DNA of 64,000 bases from Acidimicrobiia bacterium (GCA_040881685.1 JBBECS010000036.1:1-64000), one strand, 5' to 3'. Counted from the stretch's first letter, positions 1 to 8,191 are shown. Translations and numbers: made by a program. Notes: a model not told the origin generated them from the letters alone.

Positions 1-9
1 ACACGTTCT

Positions 10-1191
10 ATGTTTCTGGATTACACCGACGAGCAGCGCGCGCTCCGCAAGGAGCTACGGGAGTACTTCGCCGCGCTGATGACCCCGGAGCTCCGTGAGG
101 AGCTGGGCCCGCCGGGCGAGGGCAGCCCCAAGTACCGAGACGTGGTGCGCCAGATGGGCGCCGACGGGTGGCTCGGCATCGGCTGGCCGAAGGAGTTCGG
201 CGGCCAGGGGCGCGGTGAGCTCGACCAGTTCGTGTTCTTCGACGAGGTGCAACGCGCCGGCGCGCCGTTCCCGTTCGTGACGATCAACACGGTCGGGCCC
301 ACGATCATGACGTACGGCTCGCAGACGCAGAAGGAGCAGTTCCTCCCCGGCATCCTGCGGGGTGAGATCAACTTCGCGATCGGTTACACCGAGCCGGAGG
401 CCGGCACCGATCTCGCGTCACTCCACACCCGGGCCTTCGACGACGGCGACGAGTGGGTCATCAACGGCAACAAGGTCTTCACGAGCGGCGCCAACCAGGC
501 CGACTACATCTGGCTCGCGTGCCGCACCGATCCTGACGCGCCGAAGCACAAGGGCATCTCGATCATCATCGTCCCCACGTCGTCGCCCGGGTTCAAGTGC
601 ACGCCGATCGTCACCGTCGGCAGCGTCGTCACCCAGGCCTCGTACTACGACGACGTGCGTGTGCCCAAGGAGAACATCGTCGGCGACGTGAACGCGGGCT
701 GGCGGCTCATCACGAACCAGCTGAACCACGAGCGCGTCGGGTTGGCCGCACTCGGCGGCAGCACGCACCGCCTGTACGACGACATGGTGGCCTGGTGCCG
801 CGACACGAAGTCGGGTGACGGCGATCAGCGCATGATCGACGTGCCGTGGGTGCAGATGGATCTGGCCAAGGCGCACGCCTTGCTCGAGGCGATGAAGCTC
901 CTCAACTGGCGCATGGCCGCGGCGGTGGCCAACGGAACGCTCACGCCCACCGACGCGTCGGCGGCCAAGGTGTTCGGGGTGGAGACGCAGATCGACGCGT
1001 ACCGCCTGTTCCTCGGCATCCTCGGCGCGGCGGGCTACCTCCCCGACGGGTCGGCCGGCGCCGTGCTCCAAGGTGACGTGGAGCGCATGGCGCGCTCGGC
1101 GCAGATCAACACCTTCGGTGGCGGCGTGGTCGAGGTGCTGCGCGAGATCGTTGCGACGACCGGGCTCGGCATGGTGCGGAGCGGTCGATGA
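10..1191 (+). CDS. chsE2: ChsE2/FadE29-like acyl-CoA dehydrogenase subunit
   Basis: This 393-aa flavoprotein dehydrogenase probably desaturates the 3-carbon steroid side chain (3-oxo-4-pregnene-20-carboxyl-CoA type substrate). It has the acyl-CoA dehydrogenase fold: an N-terminal helical domain, the FAD-contact segment GYTEPEAGTDLAS (about residues 125-137), a central beta domain and a C-terminal helical domain. The N-terminus (MFLDYTDEQ) and segments such as IGWPKEFGG, NTVGPTI and DYIWLACRTDP match my recollection of mycobacterial FadE29. The segment QLNHERV keeps the Glu expected of the catalytic subunit. It opens an operon in the igr order, and the partner dehydrogenase at 2329-3444 lacks the equivalent Glu, as expected for an alpha2-beta2 ChsE1-ChsE2 complex. 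The ATG lies 9 bases from the window edge, so its promoter and RBS are not visible. The steroid substrate is inferred from homology and synteny. Confidence 0.85.
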   Translation: MFLDYTDEQRALRKELREYFAALMTPELREELGPPGEGSPKYRDVVRQMGADGWLGIGWPKEFGGQGRGELDQFVFFDEVQRAGAPFPFVTINTVGPTIMTYGSQTQKEQFLPGILRGEINFAIGYTEPEAGTDLASLHTRAFDDGDEWVINGNKVFTSGANQADYIWLACRTDPDAPKHKGISIIIVPTSSPGFKCTPIVTVGSVVTQASYYDDVRVPKENIVGDVNAGWRLITNQLNHERVGLAALGGSTHRLYDDMVAWCRDTKSGDGDQRMIDVPWVQMDLAKAHALLEAMKLLNWRMAAAVANGTLTPTDASAAKVFGVETQIDAYRLFLGILGAAGYLPDGSAGAVLQGDVERMARSAQINTFGGGVVEVLREIVATTGLGMVRSGR

Positions 1192-1277
1192 GGATCGACG
1201 AAGTCGATGCGCTGCGAACGGAGCGCATGGAGCGAGCGCAGCGAGTGGAAGTAGCGGAGTGGGAGCAGCGCCAATAG
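1188..1277 (+). CDS. Bridging mini-ORF 1 (29 codons) between chsE2 and chsH2
   Basis: The ATG at 1188 overlaps the upstream stop (ATGA) and the TAG at 1275-1277 shares its last G with the GTG start of the next gene (TAGTG). The frame is rich in Arg and Glu (MRIDEVDALRTERMERAQRV, then nine more residues) and contains the repeat-like string GAGCGAGCGCAGCGAG. I do not recognise the peptide. Its exact fit to the gap suggests a role in translational coupling rather than a peptide function. It could be chance, since stops are rare at this GC content, but the same fit recurs in four other gaps. Confidence 0.4.
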   Translation: MRIDEVDALRTERMERAQRVEVAEWEQRQ

Positions 1278-2230
1278 TGACGGACAAGCATTCCTTCCTG
1301 GCCAAGCTGAAGGAGTTCGAGGGGCGCGAGGTCGGCACGCAGGACGGTGCGGACGAGGTGAACCAAGCGATGATCCGGCATTGGGTCGAGGCGATGGGTG
1401 ACCAGAACCCCGTCTACACGGAGCCCGACGTCGCGGCGAAGACGGTGCACGGACAGGTGATCGCGCCGGCGGTGATGCTCCAGGCGTGGGTGATGCGCGG
1501 GATCGCGCCACGGCCGAGCGCGAATCCGTCGGCCCAGGACGATCTCATGGCGCTGGTGGAGAGTGAGGGCTTCACGTCGGTCGTCGCTACGAACTGTGAG
1601 CAGGAGTACGACCGGATGCTGCACCTCGGCGATCACCTGCGGAACCGCACGGTCATCGACTCCGTGTCCGAGGAGAAGGCCACGGGTCTCGGTGTCGGTC
1701 ACTTCATCACGACGCGCGTGGAGTACGAGACGCTCGACGGCGAGCCGGTCGGGCGGCAGATGTTCCGCATCCTCAAGTTCAGGCCGGGTACCGGACGACA
1801 GGCGGCGAAAGCCGAGCCCGAGCAGCACGACCGCCCGAAGCGCCCGCGCCCCGCCATCACGCTCGACAACAAGTTCTGGTTCGATGCCGCGACGGAGCAC
1901 CGCTTGGTGATCCAGCGTTGCTCGGGTTGCGGCGTGCTTCGTCACCCACCCCGCCCGCGTTGCGACAAGTGCGGTTCGTACGAGTGGGACGCGGTCGAGG
2001 CGGGTGGGCGGGGAACCGTCTACAGCTTCGTCGTGAACCACTACCCGCAGGTTCCGGCGTTCGACTACCCGCTCGCCGTCGGTCTCATCGAGCTGGAAGA
2101 GGGCACGCGTCTCGTCGCCAACATCGTGGGCATCGAGCCGGCCGACGTCACGATCGGAATGTCCGTGGAAGTCGAGTGGGTGGAGCACGATCCCGACCTC
2201 ACGCTCCCGGCGTTCCACCCAGCGAAATGA
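1277..2230 (+). CDS. chsH2: ChsH2-like MaoC/DUF35 fusion, steroid enoyl-CoA hydratase subunit
   Basis: The 317-aa protein joins an N-terminal MaoC hot-dog domain (about residues 1-175) to a C-terminal DUF35 domain with a zinc ribbon (CSGCGVLRHPPRPRCDKCGS) and an OB fold. This matches ChsH2 of the igr operon, which pairs with ChsH1 for hydration and whose DUF35 domain binds the Ltp2 aldolase. The hydratase motif reads GDQNPVYTEP: the His expected after the Asp is Tyr, so this half should be the non-catalytic partner, with catalysis supplied by the MaoC protein at 3441-3857. I chose the GTG at 1277 because it overlaps the preceding mini-ORF stop; GTG 1259 in the same frame is an alternative. 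Confidence 0.85.
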   Translation: MTDKHSFLAKLKEFEGREVGTQDGADEVNQAMIRHWVEAMGDQNPVYTEPDVAAKTVHGQVIAPAVMLQAWVMRGIAPRPSANPSAQDDLMALVESEGFTSVVATNCEQEYDRMLHLGDHLRNRTVIDSVSEEKATGLGVGHFITTRVEYETLDGEPVGRQMFRILKFRPGTGRQAAKAEPEQHDRPKRPRPAITLDNKFWFDAATEHRLVIQRCSGCGVLRHPPRPRCDKCGSYEWDAVEAGGRGTVYSFVVNHYPQVPAFDYPLAVGLIELEEGTRLVANIVGIEPADVTIGMSVEVEWVEHDPDLTLPAFHPAK

Positions 2231-2328
2231 TCATCGGAACGAGTGCGACGCGGCGACCGAAGGTCGCTCGCCAGCGAGCGAACGCCCGCGGCTCGGGTAT
2301 CCCGAGCCGCAGTGAGCGAGCGCGTTAG
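2227..2328 (+). CDS. Bridging mini-ORF 2 (33 codons) between chsH2 and chsE1
   Basis: The ATG at 2227 overlaps the chsH2 stop (ATGA), and the TAG at 2326-2328 directly abuts the ATG of chsE1 at 2329. The second half is encoded by a perfect hairpin repeat (2288-2310) read as ARGSGIPSRSERAR. No function is recognised. The geometry suggests ribosomes can pass from chsH2 to chsE1 without dissociating, which would help balance subunits of a hetero-oligomeric pathway. Confidence 0.4.
   Translation: MIIGTSATRRPKVARQRANARGSGIPSRSERAR
2288..2310 (+). repeat. Type-1 palindromic repeat, copy 1
   Basis: Perfect 10-bp inverted repeat GCGGCTCGGG / CCCGAGCCGC around a TAT loop, followed by AGTGAGCGAGCG. 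The same architecture (GCGG..GGGTAYCCC..CCGC, then CAGCGAGCG) recurs at 3868, 32755 and 36169. Here it lies inside mini-ORF 2. Confidence 0.75.
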
Positions 2329-3444
2329 ATGGACTTCAGCCTCAGCGAAGAGCAGCAGGCGGTTCGCGACCTGGCTGAGCAGATCTTCCAGGGCCAGGCG
2401 ACCGTCGAGCGCGTCAAGGCGTGCGAAGCGGGCGAGGAGCGCGTCGACCGTGACCTCTGGCGCGCGCTCGCCGACGCGAACCTGCTCAGCATCGCCGTTC
2501 CCGAACGGGACGGCGGCAGCGGCCTCGGGATGATCGAGACATGCCTCGTGCTGGAACAGCAGGGGCGCACGGTCGCGCCCGTTCCCTACTGGGCCACGAT
2601 CGTGTGCGGCGCGCTGCCGATCGCCGAGCTCGGCACGCCGGCCCAACGTGAGCGCTGGCTTCCACCGATCGTGGGCGGAACCGCGTTCGTGAGCGCGGCC
2701 GTGGCCGAGTCCGGGCTGAACGATCCGTTCCGCCCCGGTGTACGGGCCACGCCCGACGGCAACGGGTGGCGCCTCGACGGTATGAAGCCGTCCGTGCCCG
2801 CCGGCCATGTCGCCGACGCGTTGCTCGTGCCCGCGGCGACGGACGACGGCGTCCGCGTGTGCCTCGTCGAGAGCGGCGCGGCCGGTGTGAGCCGCGAGTC
2901 GGCCGAGACGACCGACCGGTCGCTCGTCGCCCACTTCACGTTCGATGGCGCGCCCGCCGAGCTGCTCGGTGACGAAGCATCGCCTGACCGAGCGCTCGCT
3001 TGGATCCTCGACCGGGCGCTCCTCGGTCTCGCGGCCATCCAGGTGGGAGTGTGCGAAGCCGCGCTGGCCATGGCCGCCGAGTACACGAACGGGCGAACCC
3101 AGTTCGAGCGTCCGCTGGCGAGCTTCCAGGGCGCGCAGATCCGAGCCGCGGATGCATACATCGACACCGAGGGCATCCGGGTCACCACGCTCCAGGCCGC
3201 GTGGAAGCTCGACGCCGGTCGTGACGCGACCACTGACGTGATGGTCGCCAAGTGGTGGGCGTCGGAGGCCGGGCAGCACGCGGTGCACAACACGCAGCAC
3301 TTGCACGGCGGTATGGGCGCGGATGTCGACTACCCGGTCCATCGGTACTTCCTCTGGGGCAAGCAGATCGAGGACACCCTCGGCGGCGCGAGCGCGCAGC
3401 TCGCACGGCTGGGCCGAGCATTGGCGGAGGCGACGACCACGTGA
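2329..3444 (+). CDS. chsE1: ChsE1/FadE28-like acyl-CoA dehydrogenase subunit
   Basis: This 371-aa acyl-CoA dehydrogenase is the probable non-catalytic partner of the 393-aa subunit at 10-1191. It has the N-terminal motif MDFSLSEEQQ, the C-terminal FAD/interface segments RTQFERPLASFQ and HLHGGMGADVDYPVHRY, and a shortened, poorly conserved central FAD loop (AVAESGLNDP instead of TEPxAGSD). At the position of the catalytic Glu in the partner (ERV), this protein reads DRALLGLA. In the mycobacterial ChsE1-ChsE2 heterotetramer only one subunit type carries the base, so the pairing fits. It follows mini-ORF 2 directly and its stop overlaps the next start (GTGA). Confidence 0.82.
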   Translation: MDFSLSEEQQAVRDLAEQIFQGQATVERVKACEAGEERVDRDLWRALADANLLSIAVPERDGGSGLGMIETCLVLEQQGRTVAPVPYWATIVCGALPIAELGTPAQRERWLPPIVGGTAFVSAAVAESGLNDPFRPGVRATPDGNGWRLDGMKPSVPAGHVADALLVPAATDDGVRVCLVESGAAGVSRESAETTDRSLVAHFTFDGAPAELLGDEASPDRALAWILDRALLGLAAIQVGVCEAALAMAAEYTNGRTQFERPLASFQGAQIRAADAYIDTEGIRVTTLQAAWKLDAGRDATTDVMVAKWWASEAGQHAVHNTQHLHGGMGADVDYPVHRYFLWGKQIEDTLGGASAQLARLGRALAEATTT

Positions 3445-3857
3445 GCGCCACGACCTCACTCAAGTACGGCGACGTGAACGTCGGCGACGAGCTCCCCAAG
3501 CTCGAGATCCCGCTGACCCGTACGTTGATCGTGGCCACCGCGATCGCCTCCCGCGACTACCAGGACGTGCACCACGACCCGGGCCTCGCCCAGGAGCGTG
3601 GCTCGCCCGACATATTCATGAACATCCTCGCGAGCAACGGCTTCGTCGGTCGCTACGTCACCGACTGGGCCGGGCCCGACGCGCTCCTCAAGTCGGTGAA
3701 GATCCGCCTCGGTGCGCCCAACTATCCGGGCGACACGATGGTGATGAGCGGTCAGGTCACCAAGAAGGAGGACGGTGTGGTCGAAGTGTCGCTGCGTGGC
3801 GCCAACAACCTCGGCGACCACCTATTGGGCACCGTCGTGCTGGAGCTCCCGAAATGA
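3441..3857 (+). CDS. chsH1: ChsH1-like MaoC hydratase subunit
   Basis: A 138-aa single MaoC hot-dog domain. The motif ASRDYQDVHHDP keeps the Asp (Asp39) and His (His44) in the D-x4-H spacing of hydratase-2 enzymes, so this is the catalytic half that should pair with the His-lacking MaoC domain at 1277-2230. The predicted reaction is hydration of the 17(20)-enoyl-CoA side chain to a 17-hydroxy acyl-CoA. The GTG start at 3441 overlaps the chsE1 stop (GTGA), and its own TGA overlaps the ATG of mini-ORF 3. Length and order match Rv3541c-type genes. Confidence 0.85.
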   Translation: MSATTSLKYGDVNVGDELPKLEIPLTRTLIVATAIASRDYQDVHHDPGLAQERGSPDIFMNILASNGFVGRYVTDWAGPDALLKSVKIRLGAPNYPGDTMVMSGQVTKKEDGVVEVSLRGANNLGDHLLGTVVLELPK

Positions 3858-3943
3858 GCGAGCGTGAGCGGACCGGGTATCCCGGTCCGCAGCGAGCGGG
3901 GCCTGAGCGGCCCGGCGCTGTGCGCCGGGAGCGGGAACGATGA
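3854..3943 (+). CDS. Bridging mini-ORF 3 (29 codons) between chsH1 and ltp2
   Basis: It starts at ATGA over the chsH1 stop and ends at ATGA over the ltp2 start, so it is coupled on both sides. The peptide core GYPGPQRAGPERP is encoded by a type-1 palindromic repeat and is nearly identical to the core of mini-ORF 5 (36050-36205), which also lies immediately upstream of an Ltp2-like gene. No protein family is recognised. The recurrence of frame, position and both overlaps argues against coincidence. Confidence 0.5.
   Translation: MSERERTGYPGPQRAGPERPGAVRRERER
3868..3890 (+). repeat. Type-1 palindromic repeat, copy 2
   Basis: Perfect 10-bp inverted repeat GCGGACCGGG / CCCGGTCCGC around TAT, followed by AGCGAGCGGGGCCTGAGCGG. 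A second GC-rich stem (CCCGGCGC, then GCGCCGGG) follows at 3911-3929. Compare 36143-36191, where the same two-hairpin arrangement occurs on the other strand. Confidence 0.8.
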
Positions 3944-5124
3944 GCGAGAAGCACCGCTTGCTCGACGCAGGCGCCATCGTGGGCATCGGCGCGACGGAGT
4001 TCTCCAAAGAGTCGGGTCGCTCCGACCTCAAGCTGGCGATCGAAGCGTGCGAAGCCGCGATCGCCGACGCGGGCCTGAAGCCCAGCCAGGTGGACGGCAT
4101 GGTCACGTTCACCCAGGACACCAACCCGGAGATCGAGATCGCCAAGAGTCTGGGCGTAGGCGAACTCAGCTTCTTCTCGCGTATCCATCACGGCGGCGGC
4201 GCAGCGTGCGGCACGATCCAGCAGGCGGTGCTCGCGGTGAACGCAGGTGTCGCCGACTACGTCGTCTGCTACCGCGCGTTCAACGAGCGTTCCGGGCACC
4301 GGTTCGGGACTGGCGTACAGGACCGCCAGCCCGCGGCCACCGCCGACACCGCGCACTTCTCCTGGTACTCGCCGCACGGTTTGCTCACACCGGCACAGTG
4401 GGTTGCGATGTTCGCTGCCCGCTATTTGCACGAGTATGGGGCGACCAGCGAAGACTTCGGTCGCATCGCGGTAGCCGACCGTAAGCATGCGGCCAAGAAC
4501 CCGAAAGCGTGGTTCTACGAGAAGCCGATCACCCTCGAGGACCACCAGGAGAGCCGGTGGATCGTCGAGCCGTTGCATCTCTTGGACTGCTGCCAAGAGA
4601 GCGACGGGGGCCAGGCACTCGTGGTGACGACACCCGAGCGCGCGCGCGATCTCAAGGGCGTTCCCGCGATCGTGCGTTCCGCGGCGCAGGGCGCGGGCGA
4701 GAACCAGGACATGATGACGAGCTACTACCGCCCGTCGATCACCGGGCTTCCCGAGATGGGGCTCATCGCCCGGCAGCTGTGGAACACGACTGGCCTCGGG
4801 CCCGACGACATGCAGGCCGCGATCATCTACGACCACTTCACCCCGCTCGCGCTCCCGCAGCTCGAGGAGTTCGGGTTCTGCGGCCGCGGCGAGGCGAAGG
4901 ACTTCATCGCCGACGGCAACATCGAGCTCGGCGGCCGTCTCCCGATCAACACCAACGGCGGTCAGCTCGGTGAGGCGTATATCCACGGGATGAATGGCAT
5001 CGCCGAGGGTGTGCGCCTCATCCGCGGAGACTCGTACAACCAGCCGCCAAACGTCGAGCATGTACTGGTCACCGCGGGAACGATGGTGCCGACGAGCGCA
5101 CTGGTCTTCGGCAAGGCGGCGTAG
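3940..5124 (+). CDS. ltp2: Ltp2-like steroid side-chain aldolase (SCP2-thiolase fold)
   Basis: A 394-aa member of the SCP-x/thiolase superfamily. It closes the igr-like operon, where Ltp2 performs a retro-aldol cleavage of the 17-hydroxy C22-CoA ester to androstenedione and propionyl-CoA, together with the DUF35 domain of ChsH2. The nucleophilic Cys of true thiolases is not conserved: GGGAACGTIQQA has Ala at the aligned position by my reading. The C-terminal loop is NTNGGQLGEAYIHGMNG rather than the GHPxGATG of thiolases. Both features fit an aldolase. The start overlaps the stop of mini-ORF 3 (ATGA). Two further paralogues lie at 13572-14753 and 34845-36053, each with its own DUF35 partner. 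Confidence 0.82.
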   Translation: MSEKHRLLDAGAIVGIGATEFSKESGRSDLKLAIEACEAAIADAGLKPSQVDGMVTFTQDTNPEIEIAKSLGVGELSFFSRIHHGGGAACGTIQQAVLAVNAGVADYVVCYRAFNERSGHRFGTGVQDRQPAATADTAHFSWYSPHGLLTPAQWVAMFAARYLHEYGATSEDFGRIAVADRKHAAKNPKAWFYEKPITLEDHQESRWIVEPLHLLDCCQESDGGQALVVTTPERARDLKGVPAIVRSAAQGAGENQDMMTSYYRPSITGLPEMGLIARQLWNTTGLGPDDMQAAIIYDHFTPLALPQLEEFGFCGRGEAKDFIADGNIELGGRLPINTNGGQLGEAYIHGMNGIAEGVRLIRGDSYNQPPNVEHVLVTAGTMVPTSALVFGKAA

Positions 5125-5133
5125 TCCTCAACA

Positions 5134-6387
5134 TCACGCCGGGCAGTTGACTCCGCCTCGTGCGGCGATCTCGCAGAACGTGCCGCGGCCGATTCGCCAG
5201 AACCCGTCTTCGAATACCGCGTACCCCGTCGTGTTGGCGGTCGCGAGCTCGCCGTCGTTGAACACGTCGAAGTTCAAGCGCGCGTAGGTCGGGCTGTCGA
5301 ACTCGATCCAGTTGATGTGCGCGACGAGCTTTCCTTCTAGCGAGCCTTCGTACGAGCTCCGCGTGAGTGGGTCGGAGCTCTTTGCCTTTTCGGCCGCGGC
5401 CTCCGCCGCGACAGGATCGGCGAATGGGTGACCACCCTCGACCGAGAGCTCGGACGGAGTGGGGCTCGGGGTCCCCATCGAGGCATTGATGGCGTCGACG
5501 ATCTGCTGTTCCGCCGCCTCCTCGTCGAATCCCGGTGCCATTGTCGTGGTCGTGGGGGCCTCGACGGCGTTGATCACCAGGCTGTTGAGCACCGCGAAGC
5601 CCTGCGCGAGCAGCTCCTCGGAGGGATCCTGCACGCTGATGATGCGCGCGAGGAACATCCGATCGCCGTCGGTGAAGGTGATCTGGCGGAAGTGGTTCAC
5701 GGGGGCAGCATCCGGACCTGTGATCGGCGGCAACGTCAACGACGTCGACGTCGTCGGGGCGGTGTTGTCCGGCACCGAATCCGGAGTGGTCGTTGCCGAT
5801 GTGAGCGGCGTTTGTGCAGCGAAGAGCGTTTCGAGTGGCACGTTCGGGCAGTCGCCGCTGGCGGGCATGTTCGCGTTCGTGAAGTCGTCCGGACGGATCT
5901 GGAACGACTCGGGCGAGTACGTGCCGAGGTCGCCGACCATGTTGAGCGCGTCGCCGGGGCGGTACTCGTAGAGCGTCACGTACGCAGACCTGGTCGAAGG
6001 CGTGTGCTCATCGATCGCGCAGGCCTGCATCGGCTCGCCTGCCGGCCGTTCGGCCGTACCCACGACGAGCACCTCGCCGGGGCTCATCGCCCGCTCGACG
6101 AGCGGCAGCTGCTGCCAGCCATCCAGGAGCTCGACGGTCACCGCCGCATCGGCGTTCGACGCCTGGGAACCCGCGGCGATCTCCACCCGACGCCCGTCGT
6201 CTCCGCCGAATGCGGCGGAAACCCCGACGCCGGCGAGCACGACGACCGCAGCAATCGCACCGGCACGAATCGTGAACCGTCGTCGCCGCAGTCGCGCGTG
6301 AGCGATGGCGGCCGTTGCTCCGACGTCGATCCGACGCTTTGGTGGAGGTACGGCTCCGTGCAGGAGATCTCGTACGTGGTCACTCAT
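5134..6387 (-). CDS. Single-pass membrane protein coupled to a sigma factor
   Basis: A 417-aa protein with a basic N-terminus, one transmembrane segment (about residues 42-60, AGAIAAVVVLAGVGVSAAFG) and a long exported part. Thr/Pro-rich linkers (TTSTSLTLPP, TTTTMAP) separate two regions, and the C-terminal part ends in a Cys-containing segment (FWRIGRGTFCEIAARGGVNC). It overlaps the sigma-factor gene by 4 bp (ATGA) and is translated with it. By position it may be an anti-sigma or signal-sensing partner, but I see no zinc-binding anti-sigma motif in the about 40 cytoplasmic residues. Its specific family is unknown to me. Confidence 0.7.
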   Translation of the reverse strand: MSDHVRDLLHGAVPPPKRRIDVGATAAIAHARLRRRRFTIRAGAIAAVVVLAGVGVSAAFGGDDGRRVEIAAGSQASNADAAVTVELLDGWQQLPLVERAMSPGEVLVVGTAERPAGEPMQACAIDEHTPSTRSAYVTLYEYRPGDALNMVGDLGTYSPESFQIRPDDFTNANMPASGDCPNVPLETLFAAQTPLTSATTTPDSVPDNTAPTTSTSLTLPPITGPDAAPVNHFRQITFTDGDRMFLARIISVQDPSEELLAQGFAVLNSLVINAVEAPTTTTMAPGFDEEAAEQQIVDAINASMGTPSPTPSELSVEGGHPFADPVAAEAAAEKAKSSDPLTRSSYEGSLEGKLVAHINWIEFDSPTYARLNFDVFNDGELATANTTGYAVFEDGFWRIGRGTFCEIAARGGVNCPA

Positions 6388-6935
6388 CGCATACCTCCGG
6401 TGGCTAGACGGCCTGGCCTGGTCACGGGGTCAGTGACCAGACCGGCTGTTCGCAGGGCTTCGAGCGCGCGACGCGTGTGCGTCTTGACGGTGTTCTCCGG
6501 GCAACCCATCAATGCCGCGACCTCGAGTACGGAGAGGTCGGCGAAGTAACGGAGCACGAGCGCGCGTCGTTGGGGCTCGGGCAGCGCTGCGAGGGCAGAT
6601 CGAACCGCGATGCGGGTCGAGGTGTCGGGATCGTGCACCACGAGTTCGAGCTGTTCGAGGTGTTGGTAGCGCCGACGAACGGCCCGGCGCCGGAACTGGG
6701 ACTTGGCCAGGTTGAAAGCCACTCGGTGGGCCCACGCGGACCTGGACGCCTCGCTGCGCACCGTCAACCAGTGCTGACACGCGCGCACGAGCGTCTCCTG
6801 GGCAAGATCTTCCGCCAAGTCGCGGTCACCGGTGTACAGGGAGAGGGAGCCCACGAGGCGGGGCCATTCGAGCCGGCAGAACTCGGCCAGCTGCGGTTCG
6901 ACCTCCACATGGTGCAAGACGTCCAGGTCCCCCAC
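6384..6935 (-). CDS. ECF RNA polymerase sigma factor, SigE-type
   Basis: A 183-aa sigma-70 factor with region 2 (DRDLAEDLAQETLVRACQHW, about residues 37-56) and region 4 with the helix-turn-helix ALPEPQRRALVLRYFADLSVLEVAALMGCPENTVKTHTRRALEALR. This is the two-domain organisation of ECF factors, in the style of the actinobacterial SigE/SigK-like group. It directs core polymerase to alternative promoters. Its gene leads a two-gene unit with the membrane protein at 5134-6387, the usual arrangement of a sigma factor and its regulator. The start is uncertain by a few codons (an ATG is used; a Val codon lies 10 codons further in). Confidence 0.85.
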   Translation of the reverse strand: MGDLDVLHHVEVEPQLAEFCRLEWPRLVGSLSLYTGDRDLAEDLAQETLVRACQHWLTVRSEASRSAWAHRVAFNLAKSQFRRRAVRRRYQHLEQLELVVHDPDTSTRIAVRSALAALPEPQRRALVLRYFADLSVLEVAALMGCPENTVKTHTRRALEALRTAGLVTDPVTRPGRLATGGMR

Positions 6936-6978
6936 GAGGTTTCACGCTGGGCGAGCACCGGCTCGCTACGGTCAGGGG

Positions 6979-7443
6979 GTGAGCATCCGGCTCAGTCGTG
7001 AGGAAGCGTGGGCCGTCCTGACCGAAGCCCACACCGGCATCTTCACCACAATGCGGGCCGACGGTGTGCCGATCACGTTGCCGGTGTGGTTCGTGGCGCT
7101 CGACGAGCGGATCTATGTGGCGTCACCGGTACACCGCAAGAAGGTCGCCCGCATCGAGCGCGACCCGCGAGTGTCGTTCCTCGTCGAGTCGGGGGAGCGG
7201 TGGGCCGAGCTTCGCGGGGTCCACCTCACCGGCCAGGCGCACCGGATCAGCGATCCCGAGCGGATCGCGCGGGTACGCGAGCTTCTCGACCAGAAGTACG
7301 GGAGCTTCCGCAGCAAGCGGGCAGCGATGCCCGACGTAACCCGGTCGCAGTACGAGGTCGAGATCGCGGTCATGGAGATCGTTCCCGACGATCGCATCCT
7401 GAGCTTCGACAACGCGCGCATCGAGCTGTCTCCCGATGAGTGA
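6979..7443 (+). CDS. Pyridoxamine-phosphate-oxidase-like split-barrel flavin/F420 protein
   Basis: A 154-aa PNPOx-like split barrel (ITLPVWFVALDERIYVASP, then KKVARIERDPRVSFLVESGERW). Actinobacterial members bind FMN or F420 and often reduce quinones or other hydrophobic substrates; which applies here cannot be told. The start is GTG 6979, 43 bp from the divergent sigma-factor gene. The stop overlaps the following hydratase gene by 8 bp, so the two are probably co-expressed. Confidence 0.8.
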   Translation: MSIRLSREEAWAVLTEAHTGIFTTMRADGVPITLPVWFVALDERIYVASPVHRKKVARIERDPRVSFLVESGERWAELRGVHLTGQAHRISDPERIARVRELLDQKYGSFRSKRAAMPDVTRSQYEVEIAVMEIVPDDRILSFDNARIELSPDE

Positions 7444-8155
7444 CGAGCATCTGCGCGTCGCCACCGACGACGGCATCTGCACGATCACCATCGATCGGCC
7501 CGACGCCCGGAACGCGCTCAGCCTCGCGATGCGGCGCAGCTTGAAGGAGCAGTTCGCGGCGGCCGGGACCGACGACGGGGTGGCCGTGATCGTGCTGACC
7601 GGTGCGGATCCGGCGTTCTGCGCGGGTGTCGATGTCAAAGAGCTGCGGTCGGGTGAGGCGCGGGAGGGTGGCGGCGAGATCATCGATCCGGCCGCCGCGT
7701 TGCATGCCGTGCCGAAGCCCGTGCTCGGTGCGATCAACGGCGTGTGCGTCACGGGCGGCCTCGAGCTGGCCTTGGCGTGCGACGTATTGATCGCGTCGGA
7801 GCACGCCAGATTCGCCGACACCCATGTGAAGCTCGGGCTCGTCCCGGCGTGGGGGATGAGCGCGTTCCTTGCCCACGCCGTCGGTACGCGCAAAGCCGTC
7901 GAGCTCTCGCTCACCGGGGAGTTCATCGACGCTGGTGAGGCTCTGCGGATCGGGCTCGTGAACCACGTGTTGACGCACGACGACCTGATGCCCCGCACGT
8001 ACGAGATCGCGGCGGCGATGCGCGATGCCGATGCGATTGCGACCGGCACCGTCCTCGACATCTACCGACGAGCGGCCGGTCGATCCGTGGAAGACGCGCT
8101 CGAGCTCGAGCACGAAGCGTTCGAGCGGTGGCTCGCCAGTCGGTCAGGTAGGTAG
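7436..8155 (+). CDS. Enoyl-CoA hydratase/isomerase family protein
   Basis: A 239-aa crotonase-fold protein. It has the oxyanion-hole segments DPAFCAGVDVKEL and INGVCVTGGLELALACDVLIAS and the C-terminal trimerisation helices. A Glu is present in the first catalytic region (GGLELAL), while the second canonical Glu region reads VKLGLVPAWG, so whether it hydrates or acts as an isomerase/hydrolase is open. It is co-transcribed with the PNPOx-like gene upstream (8-bp overlap). Confidence 0.8.
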   Translation: MSDEHLRVATDDGICTITIDRPDARNALSLAMRRSLKEQFAAAGTDDGVAVIVLTGADPAFCAGVDVKELRSGEAREGGGEIIDPAAALHAVPKPVLGAINGVCVTGGLELALACDVLIASEHARFADTHVKLGLVPAWGMSAFLAHAVGTRKAVELSLTGEFIDAGEALRIGLVNHVLTHDDLMPRTYEIAAAMRDADAIATGTVLDIYRRAAGRSVEDALELEHEAFERWLASRSGR

Positions 8156-8191
8156 CGGTCTGCCCAGAGTCCAGATGGAAGAGGGGGAGCG

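Noticed and set aside
2288-2310. Rho-independent terminator
   Set aside because: The hairpin is strong but has no T-run and lies between coupled genes of one operon, followed within 20 bp by a start codon.
3940-5124. Acetyl-CoA acetyltransferase (true thiolase)
   Set aside because: The nucleophilic Cys and the GHPxGATG loop of thiolases are missing, and the operon partners fit an Ltp2-type aldolase.
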